Shown here one piece after another: positions 35,376-46,766 of a DNA stretch of 64,000 bases. This stretch comes from Haematobia irritans. Lineage: Eukaryota; Arthropoda; Insecta; Diptera; Muscidae. Position numbers and translations under genes: made by a program. The notes below the pieces were generated by a model. It saw only the letters and a program-made list of their open reading frames with translations, had not been told where the DNA came from and did no database searches. Each line of letters starts with the position of its first letter. Within the stretch, counting starts at the first letter, position 1. The stretch covers positions 57,354,066 to 57,418,065 of the forward strand of contig NC_134400.1 of NCBI RefSeq assembly GCF_050003625.1, read 5' to 3'.

Positions 35376-36347
35376 GGTTACGGTCACAGTTCTGTCCTCA
35401 AAATAATGGCGAGTCCACTTTTCGACAAAAAGTTTGAGACTTTAATCCCCAACAGTGAGGCGTGGTGCACACAGACCCCGGGGAATAAAGAATATATAGA
35501 TTTCTACACTGATGGCTCCAAATTGGATGGACAAGTGGGTTTCGGAGTAAATTCTAATGATCTGGAACTTCAAATAGCGAAAAGATTACCTAATCACTGT
35601 AGTGTTTTTCAGGCTGAAATATTAGCAATAAGAGAGGTGGCGAATTGGCTGAGAAGTAATGTTCCAAAAAATGTGGGCATTAATATATACTCAGACAGTC
35701 AACCTGCAATAAAATCCTTGGACTCTGTGTTCCTCAACTCGAAAACGGCCATCGATTGCCGCAAATCTCTCAATGAGATGGCTGAGCAGTACAATATTCA
35801 CCTAATATGGGTGCCTGGCCATAGGAACATACCGGGGAACTGCGAAGCGGATGAGTTGGCAAGGCTAGGGACTACCTTACATATTCCAGGGGAACTAGAA
35901 TTTGTTGGTATGCCCCTAGCTACCTGCAAGCTCATGCTGCGTGAGAAGGCTGTTATGATGGCAAATGTTCGATGGGAGAATTGCAAGGGTTGTAACGACA
36001 CCAAGCAAATATGGCCCCATTTCAACTTAAACCGCACACTAGATATGCTAATGTTCTCGAGACGTCAGATATCACTCCTGATATCTGCTTTAACGGGTCG
36101 CTGCCTGATAGGAGATTTTGCAAAAACTATTGGTGCGAAGTATAATGACTATTGTATGAGCTGTCATGATGCGGAGGAAAAAGAATCAATTAAACACCTC
36201 TTGTGTGAGTGTCCTGCATTTTGTGTAAAGCGCAAGCAACTTTTAGGAGCATATAGCTTCAGATTACTGGCGGATCTGGAAAACGTTAACTTAAGCAGTC
36301 TGCTAATGTTTTTGGAACAATCTGGTTGGTTCAACAAAGAAAAATAA
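35376..36347 (+). pseudogene. RNase H and C-terminal part of the retrotransposon ORF2
   Basis: Only the last third of ORF2 is present: part of the connection region, a 33-bp in-frame deletion near 35407, then a complete RNase H domain. The four acidic residues are in YTDGSK, FQAEI, YSDSQ and CEADELA, with the WVPGHRN motif between the last two. A cysteine/histidine cluster follows (CMSCHD...HLLCEC). The open frame reaches an in-frame ATG at 35370 by reading into flanking DNA, so the start has no meaning. The stop at 36345-36347 is that of the full copy. It is a dead 5' truncation from incomplete target-primed reverse transcription. Confidence 0.88.
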
Positions 36348-36482
36348 TCAAGAAGGTTCAGCGGTTAAAACTAGAAGTGCCCATATGTAATAGGTACTTT
36401 TAGTTAATGTGGTATCACAATGGACTGAATAGTCTAAGTGAGCCTGAATCTTAATCGGGCTGCCACTTTAACCTAACCTAAC
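35376..36482 (+). mobile_element. 5'-truncated LOA/I-group retrotransposon
   Basis: It is nearly identical to 49313-50455 of the full-length copy, including the 3' UTR and the AACCT-type tail. It is flanked by a 9-bp duplication, CTTATGATT (35367-35375 and 36483-36491). The empty site is visible in X2 ('ttgaacttttgatttag', near 54415). Confidence 0.88.
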
Positions 36483-36507
36483 CTTATGATTTAGTTGAAT
36501 AAAAAAT

Positions 36508-36563
36508 AGCATTATTAAGATATTAATTTATGTTCTTTCATAAATTAATATCTTAATAATGCT
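36508..36563. repeat. Perfect 25-bp hairpin
   Basis: 36508-36532 and 36539-36563 are perfect inverted repeats with a 6-base loop (ttcttt). The right arm (aattaatatcttaataatgc) is present in X2 (54869-54888) but the left arm is not, so the palindrome arose within X1. Confidence 0.9.
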
Positions 36564-37102
36564 GCAAAAGACCGTCGCCAAAAAAGAAGTGAAAATGTTC
36601 TTTTTGGGTCTGGAAGTGGTACAAAATTGGCGGAGAAGCGATGAATGTAATATGAGCTTGTCGAATGTCCACCGTTTCAACAACCGTTGCAATGAATTTG
36701 CATCACTTCTTAAGGTGTGATCCGAATTCAGTGTTTTGAATGTGAATTAAAAATTTTGTGATATTTTCCCAAATAAATAATTTTTATACTTTTTTATGAT
36801 TTTTAATGCATTCTAACGCTAGTTTGAAACGTTTTTTCAAATATTATCGATTTTTCTGTAATGGATTTAGCTTTTTTATGGCAAAATTTGAATAATTTGT
36901 ACCATTTTATTTATTCTTACTCTTTTTTAAACTATTTGAAAAAAGAAAACAAAAAATTACGCATTAAAATATAAAAAAATGAAGTAAAAAAACTTCCTGT
37001 GTAGTTAAAATAGTTAACTTCTTTGTGAAGACATTTTTGGAAGTGCTTTTAAAGTTGTGTCTTTAGAACAACTCCCAATTTTTTGCTGGGAAAAGTGTGG
37101 AA

Positions 37103-37690
37103 CTACCCTACGGGAAATGGATCAACCACAGAACTGGTACAGGACCAGTCCATGGTGTGTATGGACCAGTCCCAGTTCTGATCAAAACGTATGGAAGGGA
37201 CCGTCCACTTTAACATGGGTTTGTCATTGACGGAGTAAACTTACATTTTAGGACGCGTCTTGGACTCATCCCAAAGGACACGTCCTGGACATTCTTGCAA
37301 TTTTGAACTCCAATTTTTTCCTTCAAACTACAAATTTTTTTTAATAAGTGAAAACAATTAATGTACTTATTTTTGTGATATCGGCGTGATGTCAGCGTTT
37401 GTAGTACTGTTTAGTTAAAATTTTCAAACAATTTTCTAAATTTTCTAAAATTAACCAAAAGTTTTCTTCCTGGTATACCGTTTTATTTAGTATTTGAGAT
37501 TTTTTCGACACATTTTTCAGAGAAAAGTGTGTTTCATCAATTTGAAGATTCTTTCATCGCATTGACGAAAACTAGCATCCTTGATACATAATGGAAATAA
37601 AACACTTAAAACGTTTGTCCAACTTATATTAAAATGTGTAATTCATATAATGGGACTTCATATAAACGAAATTAATTTAAATCAAAAGAT
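37103..37690. other. Unidentified region with GGAC/GTCC motifs
   Basis: At 37130-37179, agaactgg and ccagttct form a hairpin around two copies of ggaccagtcc. More GGAC...GTCC pairs follow up to about 37290. From 37330 it is AT-rich. No gene is seen. Confidence 0.4.
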
Positions 37691-37865
37691 GGTTAGGTTA
37701 AGTTAGGGTAGGTTAAAGTGGCAGCCCGATTAAGACTCAGGCTCACTTAGACTATTCAGTCTATTGCGATACCACATTAACTAAAAGTACCTATTACATA
37801 TGGGCACTTCTAGTTTTAACCGCTGAACCTTCTCGATTATTTTCTTCTGTTGAACTGGTTGTTCT
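37691..37865 (-). mobile_element. Very short 5'-truncated LOA/I-group retrotransposon
   Basis: It begins with the reversed tail (ggttaggttaagttaggg) and carries the 3' UTR and the last few codons of ORF2 in reverse. A 7-bp duplication AAAAGAT flanks it (37684-37690 and 37866-37872). The sequence is more diverged than the other two copies. Confidence 0.8.
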
Positions 37866-38172
37866 AAAAGATAATTTTGGTTAACTTTCCCTGAATTGGG
37901 GAGAAAATAATTTCGTCTCATTGACGAAACTAGATCGTCAATGTGACGAACTATGAAAAGAAAAAAAATTAACTTTGATGTTTGCTTTCGTCACGTAGAC
38001 CACCGAAATACTCACATGGACAAAACTTTTCATCGCATAGACGAAAACACCTTCGAAACTAAATGAAAAATGTTCATAAATTTAGTTTAGCCATTTTATT
38101 TCCATTAAGTTAAATTTTTTTACCTACATATCATTGATGTAATCGATATGTTTGCGCGTGGGTTGTTTTTTG
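37866..38172. other. AT-rich spacer
   Basis: It continues the sequence interrupted by the retrotransposon fragment; 'catcgca..gacgaaaa' words recur on both sides (37555, 38030). No gene is seen. Confidence 0.35.
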
Positions 38173-39088
38173 TATACCCTGCGCCACACTGTGGAACAGG
38201 GTATTATAAGTTAGTGCATATGTTTGCAACACCCAGAAGGAGACGAGATAGACACATGGTGTCCTTGGCAAAAATGCTCAGGGTGGGCTCCTGAGTCGAT
38301 ATAGCCATGTCCGTCTGTCCGGAACACATTATTGTAATCAAAGTCTAGGTCGCAGTTTTAGTCCAATAGACTTCAAATTTGGCACAAGTATGTGTTTTGG
38401 CTCAGAATAGAACACTATTGATTTCGGAAGAAATGGGTTCAGATTTAGATATAGCTCCAATATATATGTATATATTTCGCACGATATTGGCTTATATGGC
38501 CCCAGAAGCCAGAGTTTTACCCTAATTTGCTTTAAATTTTGCACAAGAAGAACAATTAGTACTATAGTCAAGTGAGCCAAATTTTATTGAAATCTGTTCA
38601 GATTTAGATATAGCTCCCATATATATCTTTCGCCCGATATGGACTAATACGGTCCCAGAAGCCAGAGATTTACCCCAATTCCGTTGAAATTTTGTACTAG
38701 GAGTACAATTAGTAGTGTAGTAAAGTGTGCCAAATTTTATTGAAATCGGTTCAGATTTAGATATATCTCCCATATATATTGTTCGCCCGATTTACACTCA
38801 TATGACCACAGTGGCCAATCTTTTATTCCGATTTAATTGAAATTTTGCACAGGGAGTAGAATTAGCATTGTAGCTATGCGTGGCAAATTTGGTTGAAATC
38901 GGTTCAGATTTAGATATATCTCCCATATAAAGCTTTCGCCCGATTTACACTCATATGATCACAGACGCCAATTTTTTGCTCCGATTTAGTTGAAATTTTG
39001 CACAGGGAGTAGAATTAGCATTGTAGCTATGCGTGCCAAATTTGGTTGAAATCGGTTCAGATTTAGATATAGGTCCCATATATAAGTT
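38173..39088 (-). mobile_element. Family B element, truncated
   Basis: Hairpin tataccctgcgccacactgtgg, a short GTCY tract (38308-38320) and about five B-type units; it stops in the array at 'ataggtcccatatataag'. The 38522-38773 minus-strand frame comes from the array. Confidence 0.78.
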
Positions 39089-39216
39089 GCCAGATCGAAA
39101 CAAAATTTAACATGTGTTCATAACAGAGATGGAAGTTTCCAAAACACTTAACTTTCTTCTGTTTTGTGCTAGGCTAAGAAGTTTCCGAACTGCCCTCGTA
39201 ACAATGGCAAATCAAC

Positions 39217-39430
39217 GAATTAAAGTACGACTTGCTTGACCACCCACCTTATTCTCCTGATTTAGCTTCAAGTGACTTTTACTTGTTCCCAAATCTAAAA
39301 AAAATCCTTGCTGGCAAGCGTTTTAACACTATTTTGAAGACCTTGAGGAAAATTATTTTAATCAAGGGATAGAATTGCTAGAAAAGCGTTGGACTAACAT
39401 AAGTGTATTGAAGTTTCAGGAGATTATATT
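39217..39430 (+). pseudogene. mariner (DD34D) transposase C-terminal fragment
   Basis: The stretch from 39217 reads ELKYDLLDHPPYSPDLASSDFYLF, which carries the mariner signature with the third catalytic Asp (SSD). PNLKKILAGKRF follows, then one frameshift near 39330, then NQGIELLEKRW. The last part is in yet another frame (GDYIE). It resembles irritans-subfamily mariners, going by recalled family sequence. Everything before the third Asp is missing or unrecognisable. The fragment ends exactly where the next A element starts (aacaagtacatacggccg). It is unrelated in detail to the transposases at 10394, 19968 and 34253. Confidence 0.85.
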
Positions 39431-41246
39431 GAACAAGTACATACGGCCGTATGTTCGGCCAGGCCGAAGCTTATGTACCCTCCATCATGGATTGCGTAGA
39501 AACTTCTTCTCAACACTGCCATCCACAATCGAATTACTTAAGTTGCGGTAACGCTTGCCGATGGCAAGGTATTTTAAAACCTCCTAACACCATCTTCTAA
39601 ATTGTATGTAAGTCCATACCTGGTATACATTAAATCAAAAAAGCTCGATCCAATACGTATATAATTCAGTTTGACAAAGTAGACATAAAATTTTGACAAC
39701 ATTTTCTACAGAAAAAAAATATTAAAAAATTTTCTTAATAATTTAAAATGTTCTATGTACACATAAATAACAGAATTCAAAAATTTAGGAAAATCTATCA
39801 CGTGGATCGGCTATAGGTCGGAAAGGGATAGAAATAAAATTTGGACAAAATTTTCTACAGAAATAAAATTTTGGTAGACTATTTTTGGCTCTAGTGGCAA
39901 CCATGATTATGAACCGATTGGACCAATTTTTGAGTGATTGGACCAATTTTGGTATGGTTGTTAGCGACCATATACTAACACCACGTGCCTAATTTGAACC
40001 GGATCGGATGAATTTTGCTCCTCCAAGAGGCTCCGGAGGTCACATCTGGAGAACGTTTTATATGGGGGCTATATATAATTATGGACCGATATGGACCAAT
40101 TTTGCATGGTTGTTAAAGACCATATACTAACATAATGTACCAAATTTCAGTCGGATCGGATGAAATTTGCTTCTCTTAGATGCTCCGAAAGCCAAATCGG
40201 GGGATCGGTTTATATGGGGGCTATATATAATTATGGACCGATGTGGACCAATTTTGCATGGTTGTTAAAGACCATATACTAACATAATGTACCAAATTTC
40301 AGTCGGATCGGATGAAATTTGCTTCTCTTAGATGCTCCGAAAGCCAAATCGGGGGATCGGTTTATATGGGGGCTATATATAATTATGGACCGATGTGGAC
40401 CAATTTTTGCATGGTTGTTAGAGATCATATACTAACACCATGTGCCAAATTTCAGCTGGATCGGATGAAATTTGCTCCTCTTAGGGGCTCCGCAAGCCAA
40501 ATCAGGGGATCGGTTTATATGGGGGCTATATATAATTATTGACCCATGCAGACCAATTTTTGCATAGTTGTTAGAGACCATATACTAACACCATGTACCA
40601 AATTTCAGCCGGATCGGATGAAATTTTCTTCTCTTAGAGGCTCCGCAAGCCAAATCTGGATATCGGTTTATATGGGGGCTATATATAATTATGGACCGAT
40701 GTGGACAAATTTTTGCATGGTTGTTAAAGACCATATACTAACACAATGTACCAAATTTCAGCCGGATCGAAAGAAATTTGCTTCTCTTAGAGGCTCCGAA
40801 AGCCAAATAGGGGAGCGGTTTATATGGGGGCTATATATAATTATGGACCGATGTGGATCAATTTTTGCATAGTTGTTAGAGACCATATACTAACACCATG
40901 TACCAAATTTCAGCCGGATCGGATGAAATTTGCTTCTCTTAGAGGGTCTGCAAGCCAAATTTCCGTTTATATGGGGGCTATACGTAAAAGTGGACCGATA
41001 AGGCCTATTTGCAATACCATCCGACCTACATCAATAACAACTACTTGTGCCAAGTTTCAAGTCGATAGCTTGTTTCGTTCGGAAGTTAGCGTGATTTCAA
41101 CAGACGGACGGACGGACGGACAAACATGCTTAGATAGACTCACAATTTCACAACGACCCAGAATATATATACTTTATGCGGTTTTAGAGCAGTATTTCGA
41201 TGTGTTACAAACGGAATGACAAAGTTAATATACCCCCCATCCTATG
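39431..41246 (+). mobile_element. Family A element (A7)
   Basis: aacaagtacatacggccg start, GGCC hairpin, linker, a degenerate 28-bp array with an unrelated insert (39730-39830), and about seven 153-bp units (39910-40960). A GACG tract (41103-41122), the core and a terminal hairpin cut short at 41246 follow. Two adjacent units (about 40101-40252 and 40253-40404) are almost identical, a recent unit duplication. Confidence 0.78.
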
Positions 41247-41296
41247 TTTTGTATTACATCCTTGTTTTGTATTACAGAGAAATGTTCTAAGAACTA

Positions 41297-43611
41297 AACA
41301 AGTATATACGGCCGTAAGTTCGGCCAGGCCGAAGCTTATGTACCCTCCATCATGGATTGCGTAGAAACTTCTTCTAAACATTGCCATCCACAATCGAATT
41401 ACTTAAGTTGCGGTAACGCTTGCCGATGGCAAGTTATCTTAAAACCTCCTAACACCATCTTCTAAATTGTATGTCCATACGTGGTATATATTAAATCAAA
41501 AAAGATCGATCCAATACGTATATAATTCAGTTTGACAAAGTAGACATAAAATTTTGACAAAATTTTCTACAGAAAAAAAATATTAAAAAATTTTCTATGG
41601 AAATAAAATTTTCACAAAATTTTCTATAGAAATAAAAATTTTGACAAAATTTTCTATAGAAAGAAAATTTTGACAAAAATTTCTACAGAAATAAAATTTT
41701 AACAAAATTTTCTATAGAAATAAACTTTTGACAAAATTTTCTATAGAAATAAAATCTTGGTCGATTATTTTTGGCTCGAGTGGCAATTATGATTATGAAC
41801 CGAATAAAATTTGAACAAAATTTTCTATAGAAATAAAATTTTGACAAAATTTTCTATAGAAATAAAATTTTGACAATGATGACAATTTTATTATGAACCG
41901 AATAAAATTTTAACAAAATTTTCTCTAGAAATAAAATTTTGACAACATTTTCTATAGAAATAAAATTTTGGTAGATTATTTTTGGCTCTAGTGGCAACCA
42001 TGGTTATGAACCGATATGGACCAATTTTTGTGTGATTGGACCAATTTTGGTATGGTTGTTAGCGACCATATACTAACACCACGTTCCTACTTTGAACCGG
42101 ATCGGATGAATTTTGCTCCTCCAAGAGGCTCTGGAGGTCAAATCTGGAGAACGTTTTATATGGGGGCTATATATAATTATGGACCGATATGGACTATGTT
42201 CCAAATTTCAGCCGGATCGGATGCAATTTGCTTCTCTTTGAGGCCTCGCAAGCCAAATCTGGAGATCGGTTTATATGGGGTCTATATATAATTATGGACC
42301 GATGAGGACCAATTTTTGCATGGTTGTTAGAGACCATATACCAAATTTCAGCCGGATCGGATGAAATATGCTTCTCTTAGAGGCTCCACTAGCCAAATCT
42401 GGGGATCGGTTTATGTGGGGGCTATATATAATTAAGGACCGATATGAACCAATTTTTGCATGGTTGTTAGAGACCATATACCAACACCATGTACCAAATT
42501 TCAGCCGGATCGGATGAAATTTTCTTCTCTTTGAGGCTCCGCAAGCCAAATCTGGGGATCGGTTTATATGGGGGCTATATATAATTATGGACCAATGGGA
42601 ACCAATTTTTGCATCGTTGTTAGAGACCATATACCAACACCATGTACCAAATTTCAGCCGGATCGGATGAAATATGCTTCTCTTAGAGGCTCCACTAGCC
42701 AAATCTGGGGATCGGTTTATGTGGGGGCTATATATAATTAAGGACCGATATGAACCAATTTTTGCATGGTTGTTAGAGACCATATACCAACATCATGTAC
42801 CAAATTTCAGCCGGATCGGATGAAATTTTCTTCTCTTTGAGGCTCCGCAAGCCAAATCTGGGGATCGGTTTATATGGGGGCTATATATAATTATGGACCA
42901 ATGGGAACCAATTTTTGCATCGTTGTTAGAGACCATATACCAACACCATGTACCAAATTTCAGCCGGATCGGATGAAATTTGCTTCTCTTTTAGGCTCCG
43001 CAAACCAAATCGGGGGATCGGTTTATATGGGGGCTATATATAATTATGGACCGATGTGAACCAATTTTTGCATGGTTGTTAGAGACCATATACCAACATC
43101 ATATACCAAATTTCAGCCGGATCGGATGAAATATGCTTCTGTTAGAGGCTCCACAAGCCAAATCTGGGGATCGGTTTATATGGGGGCTATATGCAATTAT
43201 GGACCGATGTGGACCAATTTTTGCATGGTTGTTAGAGACCATATACCAACACCATATACCAAATTTCAGCCGGATCGGATGAAATATGCTTCTTTTAGAG
43301 GCTCCACAAGCCAAATCTGAGGGTCCCTTTATATGGGGGCTATACGTAAAAGTGGACCGATATGGCCCATTTTCAATACCATCCGACCTACATCGATAAC
43401 AACTACTTGTGCCAAGTTTCAAGTCGATAGCTTGTTTCGTTCGGAAGTTAGCGTGATTTCAACAGACGGACGGACGGACATGCTTAGATCGACTCAGAAT
43501 TTCACCACGACCCAGAATATATATACTTTATGGGGTCTTAGAGCAATATTTCGATGTGTTACAAACGGAATGACAAAGTTAATATACCCCCATCCTATGA
43601 TGGAGGGTATA
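41297..43611 (+). mobile_element. Family A element (A8), complete outline
   Basis: aacaagtatatacggccg, GGCC hairpin, linker, 28-bp array (41540-41980), about nine 153-bp units (42000-43320) including a 306-bp two-unit repeat (42412 and 42717 phase points), GACG tract (43465-43478), core and terminal hairpin ending ggagggtata. Confidence 0.8.
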
Positions 43612-43617
43612 AAAAGT

Positions 43618-43673
43618 GTTCGGTCGGAACAGGGATTGAACCCACGACCCTTTGCATGCAAGGCAGACATGCT
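43618..43673 (-). repeat. Truncated tRNA-derived sequence
   Basis: It matches 18604-18660 almost base for base (B-box part and the GCATGC loop) and is cut before the A-box by a 28-bp array. Confidence 0.65.
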
Positions 43674-44160
43674 AATTTTATTTCTATAGAAAATTTTGTC
43701 AAAATTTTATTTCTATAGAAAATTTTGTTCAAATTTTATTCGGTTCATAATCAGGTTGCCACCCGAGCCAAAAAATAATCTACCAAGATTTTATTTCTAT
43801 AGAAAATTTTGTCAAAAGTTTATTTCTATAGAAAATTTTGTTAAAATTTTATTGCTGTAGAAATTCTTGTCAAAATTTTCTTTCTATAGAAAATTTTGTG
43901 AAAATTTTTATTTCTATAGAAATTTTGTGAAAATTTTATTTCTATAGAAAATTTTGATATAATTTTATTTCTGTAGAAAATTTTGTCAAAATTTTATGTC
44001 TACTTTGTCAAACTGAATTATATACGTATTGGATCGATATTTTTAGATTTAATATATACCACGTATGGACTTACATACAATTTAGAAGATGGTGTTAGGA
44101 GGTGTTAAGATACCTTGCCATCGGCAAGCGTTACCGCAACTTAAGTAATTCGATTGTGGA
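43674..44160 (-). mobile_element. Family A fragment, reverse orientation
   Basis: A 28-bp array in reverse (43676-44005), then 'gtattggatcgatat', 'gccatcggcaagcg' and 'cgcaacttaagtaattcg', the A segment that normally precedes the GGCC hairpin. It is cut at 44160 by family D. Confidence 0.75.
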
Positions 44161-45357
44161 ATGCATATATTTATACTATATTAAATTTTTATAATGAAAC
44201 TTCGAAATGTTGGTTATTAAAGATTTATAGTCAGTAACAGTGCTTGATATTAACGAAATTGACTGATTTTAGGATAAAATATTATTTTTTATTGAAAAAA
44301 TAAAAATTTTGTAACAAAAAACTGTTTTTGGTACAAAACTTTAAAATTTGGAAGGAATTCAAAAACTCTAACAAAAGAAAAACGTGGAGTCGAGTATAAA
44401 CATACATAAATAATAATATAATAAAAATATAAATTTATTTAGGCGTGAACAGTTTTTTACTAGCATTTAACACCATCGCTCTAAAATGTCTTTTATTTTT
44501 CTTTAATAATTCATTTTAAAGAAATAAACTTTTTAAATTGTTTAAGCTGCAAAACTCGAACTTAATGCCCGCTTTTATATTTGAAGGTGTCCGTCAACTC
44601 CTCGTGGACTACTTATTAATAAAGAGGAACTAAACTTTGTTTTTATACATTTTACTGTGTAATTTTTCACTATTTCCTCCTTATTTCATTTTACTGACCC
44701 AACTCTAAAGAGAGTTTAGTGCCCTTTCGTTATTTTTATGAAGACCCCTGATTTCTTTTAACGAACTAAGAAAAAAATTAATGCCAAAATGATAAACAAA
44801 ACACATGTCCACACATACATAAAATGCTGCTCTCGAGGCGAAAGCATATGCGGTTTGTTTTTCAAATGTCTATTCTCTTGGTTCCGAATGTCTATTCTCT
44901 TTATTCAAATTAAATAATATTTAGACTTAAGCATATCAAATTTTTGGCCTTATCATAAAACAGTTTTCTGAAACAACATACCAGCGGTGTCACAGAAATT
45001 TTTCTCTTTTGATTCTTTCGCTGTGTTATGTTGATATCTTTCGTCAACTCTCCCGGTTTCCATCTCTATTTCTTTCTCTATACTCTCCCTGTCGCTTTGA
45101 ATAAAATATCACAACATATGTATGTTTAGTCGAAATTTGTAAATTTATATATGTTTGCATTCACACATATGATTTTTATGAAACATTCATGCCCCAAACA
45201 TAATATATTCTAACATATTAACATAGATGTCCCAAACATTTAGTGTTAGTTTAGGAACATTACATGTTTGCACTTAAATATATTGTGTTTTAAAATTGTG
45301 CCCGAAACACATTTGGTTTATATCGGAACATATGAAAAACATATTTTTCTAACACTG
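44161..45357 (-). mobile_element. Family D element (D3), reverse, one end missing
   Basis: It is the reverse complement of about 17377-18560 of D1, including the TATA box (44572-44579) and the GA-rich part. The terminus reads caaacac...aacactg|TA at 45357. The other end stops at 44161, before the tRNA-derived part of D1. Confidence 0.78.
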
Positions 45358-45366
45358 TATACAAAT

Positions 45367-45487
45367 AACAAGTAAGTAAAGTCTAAAGTTCACCACTATG
45401 TCGACTAAAATTTGTGTTACCATCTCAACTGCTTCAAATTTGTTGAGAGTTTTTATGAAGGTTTATATTCCCATATACAAGTATTTG
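45367..45487 (+). mobile_element. B' element, left piece (continues at 50465)
   Basis: It starts aacaagtaagtaaagtctaaag, the reverse complement of the B' terminus, and lacks the usual hairpin through a small deletion. It breaks at 45487 in 'gtatttg', where the LOA/I-group retrotransposon is inserted, and resumes at 50465 ('atttggagacaattt') to the T/A-run at 50526. Confidence 0.7.
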
Positions 45488-45536
45488 TAATAAGTACCTA
45501 CTACGAATTTCAAGTGTGGTGGGATATTAGGCCACC

Positions 45537-46766
45537 ATGCAGAGAAATTCAAAGACATCCACTGGGTTGCTAACTTCAGGGCCCAGTGGACGAGTATCGA
45601 CTGGAGTTATAGATTTGGGCAATGACCAAGAGTTAGGCCCAATTAGTCGACCTGTAGACGGGTCGACAGGTGGCGACAATTTGACAAGTCGGACCTTTTC
45701 CAAGGTAACGGCATCAAAAGGAGGTAATCCCTCACGAAAGAGTTTCAAAGAACGCAGAAATGCTTTGGTTATCCTAAAGAAATTAGGATCAGTCGACCCA
45801 AGCACGTTGTCGGCTAAACAAAGCGATTCCTTAAAATGGGCTCAAGGAATTCTTGAGGCTGGAAAAAGGGAACGATCACCGGATGAGCTGCCATCCTCCA
45901 AAAGGGATCAACGATTGTTTGCCTCAGTTGCTAAAGACAGCCTTGTGATGGCTATCATTAATAAAGGAGCATTGGACGGTATGGTTCCAAAGCAAAAATG
46001 GGGGGAAATTGAGAATGCTTTGTCTGGCGTCTACTCACAGGTGCTGGAAAAGTTTCCCGGCCCAGATCCTCGACACCAAGAGGCTGGTTGGTATCAAGGA
46101 CGATTTAAGCTAGTCGCATTTGAGGACCAGAGGTCTATAGAATGTTTTAAAGCTGCTCTGATACTAATTGGTGAAGTTTGGGAAGGAGCTGCTCTAGAGT
46201 TAGTCGAGAAGAAAGACATACCGGCTAGACCAAGAGCACATGCGTGGATACCTGCAAACCCTCCTGACCCTGAATCTATTTTAAATAGACTGAAACAATG
46301 CAATCCAGATCTTCCAACAGCTGATTGGAAGGTTGGCCGTTTGGATGAAGTGGATGGGCCAAGACGGCATGCAGTGTTTATATTGAACACTCAGTCTTTG
46401 CCACATCTAGCAAAGTCCCAGGGCCGTGTATGTTATGGCTTTCATTATATCCAAATGAAGGTGTATAAAAATGATCAGCTAAAGGATTCAGAAATGGACA
46501 AGCCTCTGTCTGAATCAGAAGTAAGCGGATCCTCTTGCGAAGTCGAGGGGGATACCAAGACATTTGAAGACATGGATAGATACCGTATGCGTGAGAAGGC
46601 TTCTACTGCCTCAGAACTCACCAAAGTTGAACCTATGGTTATTGCGAGAGTCACCGATATCTCTGAAGAGGACATTCTTGATGACTCGATTGAAGCGGCT
46701 GATGTGACGGTTGTTGAAAATCTCGATGGTCCTACGGATCCTCCAGATAAATCTTCATCATTGTAA
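45537..46766 (+). CDS. Retrotransposon ORF1 protein (nucleic-acid binding/Gag-like)
   Basis: An open frame of 409 codons whose ATG sits in gccaccATG, a strong initiation context, 49 nt from the element's start. The N-terminal 110 residues are rich in Ser, Thr, Gly and basic residues. The middle part (about residues 140-310) is globular, with a PRAHAWIPANPPDPE stretch followed by LKQCNPDLPTADWKV. From memory, this pattern recurs in ORF1 proteins of insect LOA-like elements (DUF4780-like). The C-terminus is acidic. No CCHC zinc knuckles are visible. The likely role is binding the element RNA as a ribonucleoprotein. It overlaps ORF2 by 41 nt. No disabling change is seen. Confidence 0.82.
   Translation: MQRNSKTSTGLLTSGPSGRVSTGVIDLGNDQELGPISRPVDGSTGGDNLTSRTFSKVTASKGGNPSRKSFKERRNALVILKKLGSVDPSTLSAKQSDSLKWAQGILEAGKRERSPDELPSSKRDQRLFASVAKDSLVMAIINKGALDGMVPKQKWGEIENALSGVYSQVLEKFPGPDPRHQEAGWYQGRFKLVAFEDQRSIECFKAALILIGEVWEGAALELVEKKDIPARPRAHAWIPANPPDPESILNRLKQCNPDLPTADWKVGRLDEVDGPRRHAVFILNTQSLPHLAKSQGRVCYGFHYIQMKVYKNDQLKDSEMDKPLSESEVSGSSCEVEGDTKTFEDMDRYRMREKASTASELTKVEPMVIARVTDISEEDILDDSIEAADVTVVENLDGPTDPPDKSSSL

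Larger units (their letters stand above)
35148..37102 (+). mobile_element. Family X element (X1), right end missing, with nested insertion
   Basis: It starts cataagcataggaaggcctctgg followed by two C-rich runs (35189-35197, 35209-35218), as in X2 at 54180. A retrotransposon fragment lies inside at 35376-36482. X sequence resumes with 'tagttgaataaaaaatag' and can be followed to 'gggaaaagtgtggaa' (37102), after which X1 and X2 differ. The terminal 500 bp present in X2 is lost here. Confidence 0.75.

Noticed and set aside
45527..45805. Minus-strand frames inside the LOA-type retrotransposon
   Set aside because: They are antisense to ORF1/ORF2, which have clear domains on the plus strand.
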